Shown here: positions 7,149 through 15,483 of the stretch, one piece after another
Numbering within the stretch: the first letter of the stretch is position 1
Layout: each line of letters starts with the position of its first letter
Source: Eubacteriales bacterium
GTDB taxonomy: Bacteria; Bacillota; Clostridia; Christensenellales; MB2-83
DNA length: 41,793 nucleotides
NCBI GenBank assembly: GCA_018385275.1
Contig: JAHAZM010000002.1
Span: 1-41,793 of the forward strand
Direction: 5' to 3'
Program-made: the position numbers and the translations under genes
The notes under the pieces: generated by a model
What the model saw: only the letters and a program-made list of their open reading frames with translations
What the model was told of the DNA's origin: nothing
Databases searched by the model: none

Positions 7149-8459
7149 ATGGGTCTTATCAAAGCTATTACCGGCGCGGTCGGCGGCGTGCTGGCCGATC
7201 AATGGAAGGAGTTCTTCTATTGCGAAGCAATGGATAAGGACGTGCTCGTGACCAAGGGTCAGAAGCGCACCTCCGGACGTTCCTCCAACACCAAGGGCGA
7301 GGACAACATCATCAGTAACGGAAGCGGTATCGCCGTGGCCGACGGTCAGTGCATGATTATCGTTGAGCAGGGCAAGATCGTGGAAGTCTGCGCCGAACCC
7401 GGTGAATTCACTTATGATAAATCCACTGAGCCGAGCATTTTCGCCGGCAGTCTGGGACAGAGCATCGTCAACACGTTCAAGACGATCGGTAAGCGTTTCA
7501 CCTACGGCGGCGACACCGGTAAGGATCAGCGCGTGTATTACTTCAACACCAAGGAGCTCATCGACAACAAGTTCGGGACGGCCAATCCCATCCCCTTCCG
7601 CGTCGTCGACAGCAAGATCGGTCTGGATCTGGACGTCACGCTCCGCTGCTCCGGCGTTTATTCCTACCGTATCGCAGACCCGCTGCTTTTCTATACCAAC
7701 GTCTGCGGCAACATCACCAAAGAGTATAAACGCGACGAGCTGGATACGCAGCTCAAGACGGAATTTGTCAGCGCCCTGCAGCCGGCTTTCGCCAAGCTGT
7801 CGGACATGGAGCTGCGTCCCAATCAGATCATCGCGCACAACACCGATCTCGAGAACGCCATGAACGAGGCGCTGTCCAATAAGTGGGGCGAGCTTCGCGG
7901 TCTGCAGGTCGTCAGCATCGCGCTCGGATCGGTCACCCTGCCTGAAGATCAGGCCGAACAGATCCGTCAGCTGCAGCGCAGCGCGGCGCTCCGCGATCCG
8001 TCTCTGGGCGCGGCTACTCTCGTCGGCGCGCAGGCGGAAGCCATGAAGGCCGCCGCCGGCAACAGCGCCGGAGCGATGACGGGCTTTATGGGTCTGGGCA
8101 TGGCGATGAACGCCGGCGGCGCCGGCGCCACCGCGCAGAACCTGTACGCCATGGATCAGCAGAATCAGCAGGCCGCGGCCGAACAAGCCGCCGCTCAGGC
8201 TGCCGCCGCTCAGTCCGCCAACAGCTGGACCTGCTCCTGCGGAAACGTCGCGACCGGCAAATTCTGCCCCGAGTGCGGCAAAGCCAGACCCGCGGACGAC
8301 AGCTGGACCTGTGCCTGCGGAACCGTGAACAAAGGCAAATTCTGCTCGGAATGCGGCGCTAAGAAACCCGAGGCCGTCGCCGCCTGCCCGCAGTGCGGTT
8401 GGAAGCCTGAAGCCGGCGCGACCCCGAAATTCTGCCCCGAGTGCGGACATAAGTTCTAA
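7149..8459 (+). CDS. SPFH-domain protein with C-terminal zinc ribbons (YdjI-like)
   Basis: A 436-residue protein. Residues about 20-270 form an SPFH (band 7/stomatin-flotillin-like) domain of the 'virion core protein'/YdjI type. A Gly/Ala/Gln-rich linker spans about 270-355. Three zinc ribbons follow, visible as paired CxCG/CPECG knuckles (TCSCGNVATGKFCPECG, CACG...FCSECG, CPQCG...FCPECG). It has no clear transmembrane segment, so it is probably recruited to the membrane by a partner, as B. subtilis YdjI is. It is first in a three-gene unit with a zinc-ribbon membrane protein and a TPM-domain protein, the YdjG and YdjH counterparts. AAAGGAG precedes the ATG. Confidence 0.88.
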   Translation: MGLIKAITGAVGGVLADQWKEFFYCEAMDKDVLVTKGQKRTSGRSSNTKGEDNIISNGSGIAVADGQCMIIVEQGKIVEVCAEPGEFTYDKSTEPSIFAGSLGQSIVNTFKTIGKRFTYGGDTGKDQRVYYFNTKELIDNKFGTANPIPFRVVDSKIGLDLDVTLRCSGVYSYRIADPLLFYTNVCGNITKEYKRDELDTQLKTEFVSALQPAFAKLSDMELRPNQIIAHNTDLENAMNEALSNKWGELRGLQVVSIALGSVTLPEDQAEQIRQLQRSAALRDPSLGAATLVGAQAEAMKAAAGNSAGAMTGFMGLGMAMNAGGAGATAQNLYAMDQQNQQAAAEQAAAQAAAAQSANSWTCSCGNVATGKFCPECGKARPADDSWTCACGTVNKGKFCSECGAKKPEAVAACPQCGWKPEAGATPKFCPECGHKF

Positions 8460-8487
8460 TAAACTTTGAAAAACAGAGGATTTCCAT

Positions 8488-9672
8488 ATGCCTGATCAGG
8501 TCACAAACTATAAGTGCCCTGCTTGCGGCGGAACGCTGAAGTATTCCTCTCAAAGCGGAAAACTGGAATGCGAATACTGCTCTTCCTCCTTCACCGTGAA
8601 GGAGGTCGAGCAGCTTTTCGCACAGAAGAATCAGGTAGCCGCCGAGAACCTGGAAATCGACCCCGCGGCCGAAGAAGCCGCGGCGCGCATCACCAAGGAA
8701 GAAGCCGAAAAGCGTATCCACAGCAAATGGGACGGTTCCACCATCGGTTCGGATTGGGGCGAGCTTGGCGAAAACGTCTGCTCCTATATCTGCCCGAGCT
8801 GCGGCGCAGAATTAATCTGCGAGACGACTACGGTAGCCACCGGTTGTCCGTATTGCGGGAATCCGACGATCGTACCCGGACAGATCAAGGACGCCCTGAA
8901 ACCGGATTACATCATTCCGTTCAAACTGGACAAAAAAGCGGCGGAAGCGGCGCTCAAGCAGCATTATCAGAAAAAGCTTTTTCTGCCGAAAACGTTCAGC
9001 ACGGAAAACAACATCAAAAAAATAAAAGGCGTGTACGTGCCGTTCTGGCTTTTCGACTCGGAAACAAAGGCGGAATGCCAATTTGAAGGCACACGCTCGC
9101 GCTCTCATCGTAGCGGCGACTATATCATCACCGACACGGATCACTTTGACGTGTACCGCTACGGCAACGTAACGTTCACGCGCGTGCCCACGGACGCATC
9201 CAAAAAAATGCCGGACGATCTGATGGATTCGCTCGAGCCGTACAATTACAGCGAGCTCAAGGAGTTTTCCGCCTCGTATCTGCCCGGTTATATGGCGGAT
9301 AAATTCGACGTGGAGTCCAACGACTGCGCCGAGCGGGCGGACAAACGCTGCACCAACTCCGCCGTCGCTTTCATGCGCGGCGACGTCAGCGGTTACTCCG
9401 GCGTCACGACCAAAAAGAGCGACGTCTACATCAGCCGCGGCAAAGTGCAGTATGCTTTCCTGCCCGTCTGGATGCTGAAAACCAAATGGCAGGGGAAAGA
9501 TTATCTCTTCGCCATGAACGGACAGACCGGCAAGATCGTCGGAGACCTGCCGGTGGATAAAAAGAAGTACCGTCTTTGGTTCTTCGGGATCGCCATCGTC
9601 GTGGCCGCGGCCCTTTATTTCCTCGGAGTGGGCAACTTCTTCGTCAATCTGATCGCGGTTCTGTTCAGTTAG
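8488..9672 (+). CDS. Zinc-ribbon membrane protein (YdjG-like)
   Basis: A 394-residue protein with two N-terminal zinc ribbons: CPACGG/CEYC within the first 35 residues, and CPSCGAEL/CPYCGNP at about 110-135. A long mixed region follows, with YVPFWLFDS and AFLPVWMLKTKW, typical of the 'TFIIB-type zinc ribbon-containing' membrane family. A hydrophobic C-terminal segment (about 365-394) probably anchors it. It lies 28 bp behind the SPFH gene and 10 bp before the TPM gene, so the three are co-transcribed. By analogy with B. subtilis YdjG it may recruit the SPFH protein to the membrane; this is inference. Confidence 0.85.
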   Translation: MPDQVTNYKCPACGGTLKYSSQSGKLECEYCSSSFTVKEVEQLFAQKNQVAAENLEIDPAAEEAAARITKEEAEKRIHSKWDGSTIGSDWGELGENVCSYICPSCGAELICETTTVATGCPYCGNPTIVPGQIKDALKPDYIIPFKLDKKAAEAALKQHYQKKLFLPKTFSTENNIKKIKGVYVPFWLFDSETKAECQFEGTRSRSHRSGDYIITDTDHFDVYRYGNVTFTRVPTDASKKMPDDLMDSLEPYNYSELKEFSASYLPGYMADKFDVESNDCAERADKRCTNSAVAFMRGDVSGYSGVTTKKSDVYISRGKVQYAFLPVWMLKTKWQGKDYLFAMNGQTGKIVGDLPVDKKKYRLWFFGIAIVVAAALYFLGVGNFFVNLIAVLFS

Positions 9673-9682
9673 GAGGCGGCCG

Positions 9683-10813
9683 ATGAAAAAGATTTTCTGT
9701 ATCCTGACCGTGATCCTGCTGGCGACGCTGTGCCTGCCGTTTACCGCCTTCGCTTCAACGGAAGGCGTCACGTATTACGCCTCGTCCTGCGTCAAAAACG
9801 GCGAACGGTACGTCTATAAGGGCGACTATCTGGTGCTCAACGACAACGGTACGGGCATCCTGCGTTTCAACGACGATATTTACACGCTGACGGACTGGCA
9901 TCTGACGGGAACGAGTTTCACGGCTACCGACAATCAAGGCTCGCAAATACTCGGCACGCTGGACGGCGGCACGATCTCTGTCACGTACCGCGGATACGAG
10001 TACACTTACGACAAGGGCGAACCCGCGGCGGTCATGTCCTACGCGCCCGATCGCTGGGGCGGCGATCTGCCCGTGGTTTTCGACAAAGCGGACATCCTGA
10101 GCGCGGACGAAGAAGCGAAGCTGACCGAGCGCATCAACGCGCTGGCGGCCGCGCACAACTGCGCGATCTACGCCCTGACGATGAAGGATTTTCAGTCCTA
10201 TACCGATTCGGGCAACGTCGAGACCTGCGGCCGCGAGATCCGCGCCGGCTATTCGCTCGGCTACGGAGCGGAGAAAAACTGCATCCTGCTGATGCTGAGC
10301 ATGGCGGACCGCGATTACGCCATCGTCTGCTACGGCGACAAGTCTAACGCGGCTTTCACCGACTATGCCAAAGAAAAACTGGCGAGCAAGTATTTCCTTA
10401 AGGGTTTCCGCGACAACAACTGGTACAAGGGATTTTCCCTGTATCTGGACGGATGCGACGATATGCTCCTCGCGCAGGAAAACGGCGCGCCGATCGACAC
10501 CAACAACGACCCGAGAGAGCGCACCGTCTTTGAGATCGTCCTGGGGATCATCGTTTCGTTCCTGCTCGGCATGATCCCGGCGGCGATCTTCTGCGGTTCC
10601 AAAAAGAAAAAGATGCAGAGCGTCGCGCTGCAGTCCAAAGCGGACAGCTACGTTCCGCAGGGCGGCGTCGAAATCACGTATCGCGCCGACAACTTCATGT
10701 TTACCACTACGACCCGTACCTATTCTCCGCGCAGCAGCAGCAGCGGCGGCGGAGGCGGAGGCGGCACCCATGTCGGAGGCGGCGGGCACTCCTCCTCCAG
10801 CGGGAAATTCTGA
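9683..10813 (+). CDS. TPM-domain membrane protein (YdjH-like)
   Basis: A 376-residue exported membrane protein. It has a signal peptide (hydrophobic residues 5-23, likely cleavage after AFA). A TPM domain covers about 125-270 (DKADILSADEEAKLTERINAL start, YCLLMLSM-like core, LDGCDDML end). One transmembrane helix lies at about 283-305, and the cytoplasmic tail ends in Ser/Gly repeats (SSSGGGGGGG, HSSSSGKF). TPM domains are found in YgcG/Psb32-like proteins, and this tail is typical of the family. AGGAGG at 9671-9676 precedes the ATG. It closes the SPFH/zinc-ribbon/TPM operon and is followed by a strong terminator. Confidence 0.87.
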   Translation: MKKIFCILTVILLATLCLPFTAFASTEGVTYYASSCVKNGERYVYKGDYLVLNDNGTGILRFNDDIYTLTDWHLTGTSFTATDNQGSQILGTLDGGTISVTYRGYEYTYDKGEPAAVMSYAPDRWGGDLPVVFDKADILSADEEAKLTERINALAAAHNCAIYALTMKDFQSYTDSGNVETCGREIRAGYSLGYGAEKNCILLMLSMADRDYAIVCYGDKSNAAFTDYAKEKLASKYFLKGFRDNNWYKGFSLYLDGCDDMLLAQENGAPIDTNNDPRERTVFEIVLGIIVSFLLGMIPAAIFCGSKKKKMQSVALQSKADSYVPQGGVEITYRADNFMFTTTTRTYSPRSSSSGGGGGGGTHVGGGGHSSSSGKF

Positions 10814-10821
10814 TACGAAAC

Positions 10822-10857
10822 AAAAAAACTCCGGTCTCAGACCGGAGTTTTTTTCTC
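10822..10857. terminator. Bidirectional intrinsic terminator after the SPFH operon
   Basis: A perfect stem of up to 15 bp (10822-10836 with 10840-10854, core CTCCGGTC/GACCGGAG) is flanked by A and T runs on opposite sides. It can end both the plus-strand operon and minus-strand transcription from the deacetylase gene. Confidence 0.85.
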
Positions 10858-11055
10858 TTTCACGAGAGGAAAACCGAAGCGCGGAAAAAGGGCGAAAACG
10901 GCAAGACGTCCGACAGAAAGCGCGGGAAGCGAAGAAAGAACAGCACAAAAAAGAGGACGGAGCGGCGAGGCGGCGGACGCAGAAAAGCGCGAGGCAATCA
11001 GGGACTTGAAAAAGCGCGGGACGCGCGGCGCACAGAAGGAACGGATCGGCAGGTT
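10858..11055. other. Purine-rich gap without a supported gene
   Basis: About 200 bp, rich in A and G on the plus strand, between convergent genes. An open frame crosses it but is an Arg/Lys/Gln-rich low-complexity reading without a ribosome site and overlaps the terminator. I see no RNA gene or repeat. Confidence 0.5.
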
Positions 11056-11790
11056 TCAGAAAGAAGCGGAAAGGTCGGCCAGCGTAACGAACCGGTAGCC
11101 GCGCTGGCGCAGGAAGGCGATGATCTGACCCAGCGCGGTCAAGGTATGAGCATTGGCAATCCCGTCGTGCATCAACACGACGCAGGGCGCGCCCGCGCCG
11201 GACCGCTCGTAAGCGGAGAAAGACCGGTCAAAGGCCGCTTTCTGAGCCTCAATACTGCCGGCGCCGGCGGCGTCGTCGGTCAAGACGTTCCAGTCCCAGA
11301 CCGTATAGCCCAAATCGATCGGGACCGCGCGCAAAACCGCCGCGGCGGAGCCCAGACGCCTGAACGCGCTGTTGGCCGAGCCGCCGGGGAAGCGGAACAA
11401 ACGAACGGCGGGAAGCGGGCCGACGAAAGACTCAAAAGCGCTTTCCCACTCGGCGATCTCGCGGCGCAGAGACGCCGCGTCGGCATAGGCGCGCGCGTAA
11501 TCATGACTCGACGTGTGACAGCCCACGGCCGAGCCGCCGTCGAGAATACGTTTCACCAGCGGCGCGCATTCCCGATCCAGCCGGTTTCCGATCAGAAAAA
11601 AAGTGCCCGGCACGCCCTCCCGTTCCAGAATATCCAGTACGGCGCCGGTCATCGCCGGATGCGGTCCGTCGTCAAACGTCAGACAAACGAGCTTTTCCGG
11701 CGCGGAAACCGTGGCCGCCGGGGCGGCGCAGGAACAGAAACAGGCGGACGCCGAGACACAAAGCAGCCAAAGAGTCAACAGTTTTTTCAC
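11056..11790 (-). CDS. Polysaccharide deacetylase (NodB/CE4)
   Basis: A 244-residue exported CE4 deacetylase, expected to remove N-acetyl groups from peptidoglycan or another surface glycan. All five NodB motifs are visible: TFDDGP (Asp40/41), HTSSH (His92, His96), RFPGG, DWN...D, and LMHDG. The GTG at 11790 is chosen because GGAGGGG lies just upstream; the longer frame has no ribosome site. The N-terminus is a signal sequence (LLTLWLLCVSASACF); a Cys there may serve as a poor lipobox, so lipoprotein versus secreted cannot be decided. It resembles the sporulation/cell-wall PdaA/PdaB group only generally. Confidence 0.88.
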   Translation of the reverse strand: MKKLLTLWLLCVSASACFCSCAAPAATVSAPEKLVCLTFDDGPHPAMTGAVLDILEREGVPGTFFLIGNRLDRECAPLVKRILDGGSAVGCHTSSHDYARAYADAASLRREIAEWESAFESFVGPLPAVRLFRFPGGSANSAFRRLGSAAAVLRAVPIDLGYTVWDWNVLTDDAAGAGSIEAQKAAFDRSFSAYERSGAGAPCVVLMHDGIANAHTLTALGQIIAFLRQRGYRFVTLADLSASF

Positions 11791-11855
11791 GCTCTCCCCT
11801 CCGCTACCAGTGTATGAACGGAAGAGGCAAAGCATGCCTGCGGCGTGCGATCCGC

Positions 11856-11888
11856 AAAAGAACGGCCGCCCGAAAAAACGGACGGCCG
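11856..11888 (-). terminator. Probable terminator of thiT
   Basis: On the minus strand CGGCCGTCC pairs imperfectly with GGGCGGCCG (plus 11863-11871 with 11880-11888, one mismatch) and is followed by TTCTTTT. It lies about 30 bp after the thiT stop codon. Confidence 0.55.
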
Positions 11889-11918
11889 GATTCCTGTCAA
11901 CGATGCGCGGACGGGATC

Positions 11919-12587
11919 TTATTTCTGATCCGCGGCGGGCTGCTTGGCGGGTTTGGCTTTGGGGGCGTAGGTATCGTAGAGGCGCAGCAGTGCGCGGCGA
12001 ACCGGCGGGATCACGGAAATCACGATGCAGATGACCAGATCCGGGATGAGGAAAGAAGCGTTATAGGTGAGCGAATAGAGCCACGGGCTCATGTCGCCGG
12101 CGTATTCGGCGTAGAAAAACACGCCCGCGAGATAGTGGCACAGCAGGCGAACAAGGCCCGCCACCGTAAAGCCGAGAACGTATTTTTTCTTGAACAGGCC
12201 CGCCAGTCCCAGCGCAGTAAAAGCCAGGATATAGTCGAGCAGCACCTGGATGGGGTTCAGGATATACATATCCTGCAGCATCTGCAGCACGCCGTAAACG
12301 ATCCCGGCGCCGAGACCGTAAACCGGGCCGGAGACCACCGCGAAAAACATCAGCGGCAGCATGCTGGCCGGCGTGATGCTCCCGCCCTGCGGCATGGTGT
12401 AGATTTTAATCATGGAGAGCAGGAACGACAGCGCGACGCAGATGGCGCCGAGGACCAGCGTCCGGGTATCCCATTTTTTGCGGGACAGCAGGACGACGAC
12501 GACGATGAGCACGGCGAAAACGCCGAGGGCGATAAAGGCCGTCGGTTCGGGCGTGCGGAACAGGGAAGCGAGCGACTGAAGCAACAT
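11919..12587 (-). CDS. thiT: Thiamine ECF transporter S component ThiT
   Basis: A 222-residue, mostly hydrophobic protein with about six membrane helices, the substrate-binding subunit of an energy-coupling-factor thiamine importer. The conserved ThiT stretch is visible as PQGGSITPASMLPL, followed by GPVYGLGAGIVYGVLQ and the ILDP-like YILNPIQVLLDY. The start is placed at 12587, behind AGAAGGG. A longer frame from 12647 would run through the riboswitch terminator and is rejected. The TPP riboswitch upstream independently supports thiamine as substrate. The EcfAA'T module is not in this window. Confidence 0.93.
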   Translation of the reverse strand: MLLQSLASLFRTPEPTAFIALGVFAVLIVVVVLLSRKKWDTRTLVLGAICVALSFLLSMIKIYTMPQGGSITPASMLPLMFFAVVSGPVYGLGAGIVYGVLQMLQDMYILNPIQVLLDYILAFTALGLAGLFKKKYVLGFTVAGLVRLLCHYLAGVFFYAEYAGDMSPWLYSLTYNASFLIPDLVICIVISVIPPVRRALLRLYDTYAPKAKPAKQPAADQK

Positions 12588-12612
12588 AAAAACCCTTCTT
12601 TCTACCGAAAAA

Positions 12613-12640
12613 CCGCCGTCTCTTCGAAAAGCGACGGCGG
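12613..12640 (-). terminator. Riboswitch-controlled terminator upstream of thiT
   Basis: On the minus strand CCGCCGTC pairs with GACGGCGG (plus 12633-12640 with 12613-12620) and is followed by TTTTT. It lies between the TPP aptamer and the thiT ribosome site, so it is the likely expression platform. Confidence 0.82.
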
Positions 12641-12655
12641 CTGACAAGGCTTGGT

Positions 12656-12736
12656 TCGCTTCCCTACGAGAGAATTAACTCTACAGGTTCCAAGGGTATT
12701 TCTCAGCGCCGTCGTCTCCGACGGGCACCCCCAGCG
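12656..12736 (-). promoter_or_regulatory. TPP riboswitch (THI element)
   Basis: The minus strand carries the conserved THI-box blocks in order: GCTGGGGGTGCC, then CTGAGA followed by AATACCC, then GAACCTG, and TAGGGAAGC at the end. The variable helix before CTGAGA pairs CGTCG with CGACG. It lies in the leader of thiT, between a TTGACA promoter and an intrinsic terminator. High TPP should therefore favour the terminator and repress thiamine uptake. Confidence 0.95.
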
Positions 12737-12759
12737 GTTCGGTTTTGATTTCAAGGACA

Positions 12760-12788
12760 ATCTTACTCCGAGTCGCTTTTTCTGTCAA
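12760..12788 (-). promoter_or_regulatory. Sigma-A promoter of the thiT leader
   Basis: On the minus strand TTGACA (plus 12783-12788), 17-bp spacer, TAAGAT (plus 12760-12765), with transcription expected to begin just upstream of the TPP aptamer. Confidence 0.7.
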
Positions 12789-12814
12789 GCGAAAAGAGTC
12801 GACGGCAAAACCGC

Positions 12815-12843
12815 TTGATAAGAAGGAGATTTTATAATATACT
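12815..12843 (+). promoter_or_regulatory. Sigma-A promoter of the yfbR-tadA operon
   Basis: TTGATA (12815-12820), 17-bp spacer, TATACT (12838-12843), 33 bp before the yfbR start codon. No other good promoter is apparent before the end of tadA. Confidence 0.6.
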
Positions 12844-12876
12844 GTATGTATTGGACGAAAAGAAAGGAGACCGGGC

Positions 12877-13452
12877 ATGTACAATTTTTACGCCTATCTG
12901 TACCGCATGAAGTATATCAACCGTTGGGGACTGATGCGCAATACCGAGACGGAAAATATCAAAGAGCATTCCTTCGACGTGGCATGCCTGACCCACGCGC
13001 TTTGTCTGCTGAGCGAGGAACCCGTCGACACGGAAAAGGCCGTGCTCATGGCACTGTATCACGATCTGACGGAGACCATTACCGGCGATCTGGCCACGCC
13101 GGTCAAATACTTCGATCCGGAGATCCGCACCGCGTATAAGCGCGTCGAGCGGATCGCGGCGGACAAACTGCTCGAACAACTGCCGCCGGAAACGGCCGAA
13201 CGCTATCGGCCGCTGATCGCCGAGCAGGACGGTCCCGAAGCGCGGCTCGTGAAGGCCGCTGACAAGCTCAGCGCCTATATCAAATGCGCCACCGAGCTCA
13301 AAGCGGGCAATACCGAGTTTTCCGCCGCAGCCGAAGCGACTCTCGCCGCGGTACGCGCCCTGCGCTGCCAGGCGGCGGATCTGTTCTGCGAAAAATATCT
13401 CGAGAGCTATCTCCTGTCCTTGGACGAATTGAAGCAAACCGGGGTGAAGTAA
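12877..13452 (+). CDS. yfbR: HD-domain 5'-deoxynucleotidase (YfbR family)
   Basis: A 191-residue HD-domain phosphohydrolase like E. coli YfbR, which dephosphorylates deoxyribonucleoside 5'-monophosphates using a divalent metal. The metal site is visible as ENIKEHS (His31), YHDLTE (His62, Asp63, Glu66) and a later Asp near AADKLSAY. The N-terminal RMKYINRWGLMRNT is characteristic of the family. AAAGGAG precedes the ATG. It is the first gene of a seven-gene operon and ends 1 bp before the capA-like gene. Confidence 0.87.
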   Translation: MYNFYAYLYRMKYINRWGLMRNTETENIKEHSFDVACLTHALCLLSEEPVDTEKAVLMALYHDLTETITGDLATPVKYFDPEIRTAYKRVERIAADKLLEQLPPETAERYRPLIAEQDGPEARLVKAADKLSAYIKCATELKAGNTEFSAAAEATLAAVRALRCQAADLFCEKYLESYLLSLDELKQTGVK

Positions 13453-13453
13453 C

Positions 13454-14683
13454 GTGAAAGAGAATCTGTTTCGCAATATGGCCCTGATCGCCGTGGCGCT
13501 CTGTCTCATTCTGCTGGCGGTCCTGCTCATCACGCGGTGCGCGCCCGCGCCCGCGCCGACGGAAGCGCCTACCGAAACGCCCGAACAGACCGCGGAACCC
13601 ACGCCTGAACCGACGCCGACGCCGATCCCGACGCCGACGCCCGACCCGTCGCGCATCACGGTCATGTCGCTGGGAGATATTATGTTCCAAAGCGAACAAC
13701 TGGCCGCGGCGCGCAGCGGCGAAGACTATGACTTTGCCGCGTCGCTGTCCTATATCCGAGACAGTCTGGCCAAAGCCGATCTGGTCATCGGCAATCTGGA
13801 GGGCGTGTGCGCCGGCGAAGCGGCCGGTTACGGCGATCCGTTCGGCTGCAATATCCCGGACAGCGCCGTGCGCGCGCTGGCTGAAGCAGGCGTCGACGTA
13901 CTCACCGTCGCGAATGAAAACATTTTCGCTTACGGGACCGAAGCGGCCGTCCGCACCGCGGAACTGATCCGCGGAAACGGGCTGGGCTGCGTCGGGATCC
14001 GGACCAATATGGAAGAGCCTCCTTATCTCATCCGCGAGATCAAAGGCAAGCGCGTGGCCGTGCTGGCCTTCTCCTATTCCTACGGACAGGGCACGGCCGT
14101 TCCGGCTTCCATGTACGTCGAGTATACCTCTCAGAAAATCTGCGCTTCCATCAAGGAAGCCAAAAACGCCGGCGCCGATCTGGTCGTCGTGCAGATGCAC
14201 TGGGGCGACGAGTTTTCCGACGAAACGCTGTATGCGCAGAAAGTGCTGGCGCAGGATATGCTGGAAGCCGGCGCCGACAGCATTTTCGGCAGTCACGCTC
14301 ATATCGTGCAGGAGCTTCAGCGCAAATCCGTTTCCTACAAGGGCGCCAACAAAGAGATCTTCGTCTGCTACGGACTGGGGAATTTCCTGTCCAGTCAGCG
14401 CAGTACGGGGCGCGACCGCGGCATCATCGGCGGCGCGGCCTGGAGCCTCGACGGCAGACTGACCGATACGTTCTATCTCCCGGTCTGGGTCCAGAAAAAC
14501 GATATTTCCGACGTTCCGGTCTACCGGGTGCTCCCCGCGGGCGTCTACGCGCTGAGCGAAACGCGGCCGGTTTTCCTCTCGCCCAATGATTTCGACGCGG
14601 TCAAGGCCGCGTGGAACGAGATCACGGCTGTTCTCGGCACGGAAAAGGCCCGTCCTGAAGCAGGCGTCGGAGGCGGTCGATGA
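13454..14683 (+). CDS. CapA-family poly-gamma-glutamate/capsule metallophosphatase-like protein
   Basis: A 409-residue membrane-anchored CapA-family protein. It has an N-terminal hydrophobic helix (about 9-27), a Pro/Thr/Glu-rich stalk (about 30-66, TPEPTPTPIPTPTP), then a metallophosphatase-like domain. Motifs are SLGDIMF (Asp75), IGNLEG, the Asn of VANENIFAYG, QMHWGDEF and FGSHAHIVQ. CapA is linked to poly-gamma-glutamate anchoring or release, but many CapA-like proteins lack the capB/C genes, as here, so the real substrate is open. It starts with GTG one base after the yfbR stop, and its stop overlaps the walJ start. Confidence 0.85.
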   Translation: MKENLFRNMALIAVALCLILLAVLLITRCAPAPAPTEAPTETPEQTAEPTPEPTPTPIPTPTPDPSRITVMSLGDIMFQSEQLAAARSGEDYDFAASLSYIRDSLAKADLVIGNLEGVCAGEAAGYGDPFGCNIPDSAVRALAEAGVDVLTVANENIFAYGTEAAVRTAELIRGNGLGCVGIRTNMEEPPYLIREIKGKRVAVLAFSYSYGQGTAVPASMYVEYTSQKICASIKEAKNAGADLVVVQMHWGDEFSDETLYAQKVLAQDMLEAGADSIFGSHAHIVQELQRKSVSYKGANKEIFVCYGLGNFLSSQRSTGRDRGIIGGAAWSLDGRLTDTFYLPVWVQKNDISDVPVYRVLPAGVYALSETRPVFLSPNDFDAVKAAWNEITAVLGTEKARPEAGVGGGR

Positions 14684-15480
14684 TCCGTTTCGTTTCTCTC
14701 GGAAGCGGCAGTACCGGTAACTGTTCCCTGATCGACAACGGCTCGACACGCATCCTCATCGACGCGGGACTGGGCGTCGCGCGGATCCGCCAGAGCCTGC
14801 GCGCGCTGGGCGTGGAGCTTCGGGATCTCGACGGGGTCCTGATTACGCACGAGCACATCGACCATATCCGCGCGCTGGCCTCGCTGGTCAATCGCGCCGG
14901 CGTGCCTGTTTACGGAAACGACGCGACCCTGGCTGCGGCGCAGCGCGTGCTGAAGGCGTCTTTCCCGGACAAAGCCGTGCGCCTGATCCGGACGGGAGAA
15001 GATTTCTACGTCCGCGACCTGGCGGTGCGGTCTTTCCGCACCAGTCACGACGCGGTCGCCAGCGTCGGCTACTCGGTGTTTTACCGCAGAGCCAAAATCT
15101 GTCTCGTCACAGACACGGGGTATCTGACGCAGGAAATCGGGAAGAATATGTTCGACGCCAGCGTTCTGCTCCTCGAATCCAATCATGACGAACGGATGCT
15201 GCGCGAAGGGCCGTATCCGGCGCGGCTCAAGCAGCGGATCCTGAGCCGGAAGGGGCATCTTTCCAACGATGCGGCCGCCGACGCGGTACGGAAGCTGATC
15301 GACCACAACGTACGGTGCGTCCTGCTGGGGCATCTGAGCCAAACGAACAACCTGCCCGAAAAAGCTTACGGCACGGTAGAAGCGCGTCTGACCGCCGACG
15401 GTATCGATACGCGTCTCGACGTGGACCTCTCCGTCGCGCCGCCCGACACGCTCAGCCGGATCTATACCATAGGAGACTGA
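14680..15480 (+). CDS. walJ: MBL-fold hydrolase WalJ/YycJ
   Basis: A 266-residue metallo-beta-lactamase-fold protein of the YycJ/WalJ type. It shows the metal motif THEHIDH (His57, His59, Asp61, His62), the TDTGYL aspartate, the family-typical LLESNHD...YP..LKQRI and KGHLSN, and GHLSQTNN. In low-GC Firmicutes walJ belongs to the walRKHIJ region and its loss disturbs cell-wall/division coordination; the enzyme is thought to be a nuclease. Here it overlaps the preceding gene by ATGA and is followed by CPBP and rlmH genes, recalling the walJ-htrC-rlmH order of B. subtilis. Confidence 0.9.
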   Translation: MIRFVSLGSGSTGNCSLIDNGSTRILIDAGLGVARIRQSLRALGVELRDLDGVLITHEHIDHIRALASLVNRAGVPVYGNDATLAAAQRVLKASFPDKAVRLIRTGEDFYVRDLAVRSFRTSHDAVASVGYSVFYRRAKICLVTDTGYLTQEIGKNMFDASVLLLESNHDERMLREGPYPARLKQRILSRKGHLSNDAAADAVRKLIDHNVRCVLLGHLSQTNNLPEKAYGTVEARLTADGIDTRLDVDLSVAPPDTLSRIYTIGD

Positions 15481-15483
15481 TTC

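Noticed and set aside
10770-11009. 79-residue plus-strand ORF
   Set aside because: It overlaps the TPM gene end and a strong terminator, is low-complexity Arg/Lys/Gln-rich, and lacks a ribosome site.
12588-12647. Longer thiT reading frame starting at 12647
   Set aside because: It would place the riboswitch terminator inside the coding region and has no ribosome site; the start at 12587 has one.
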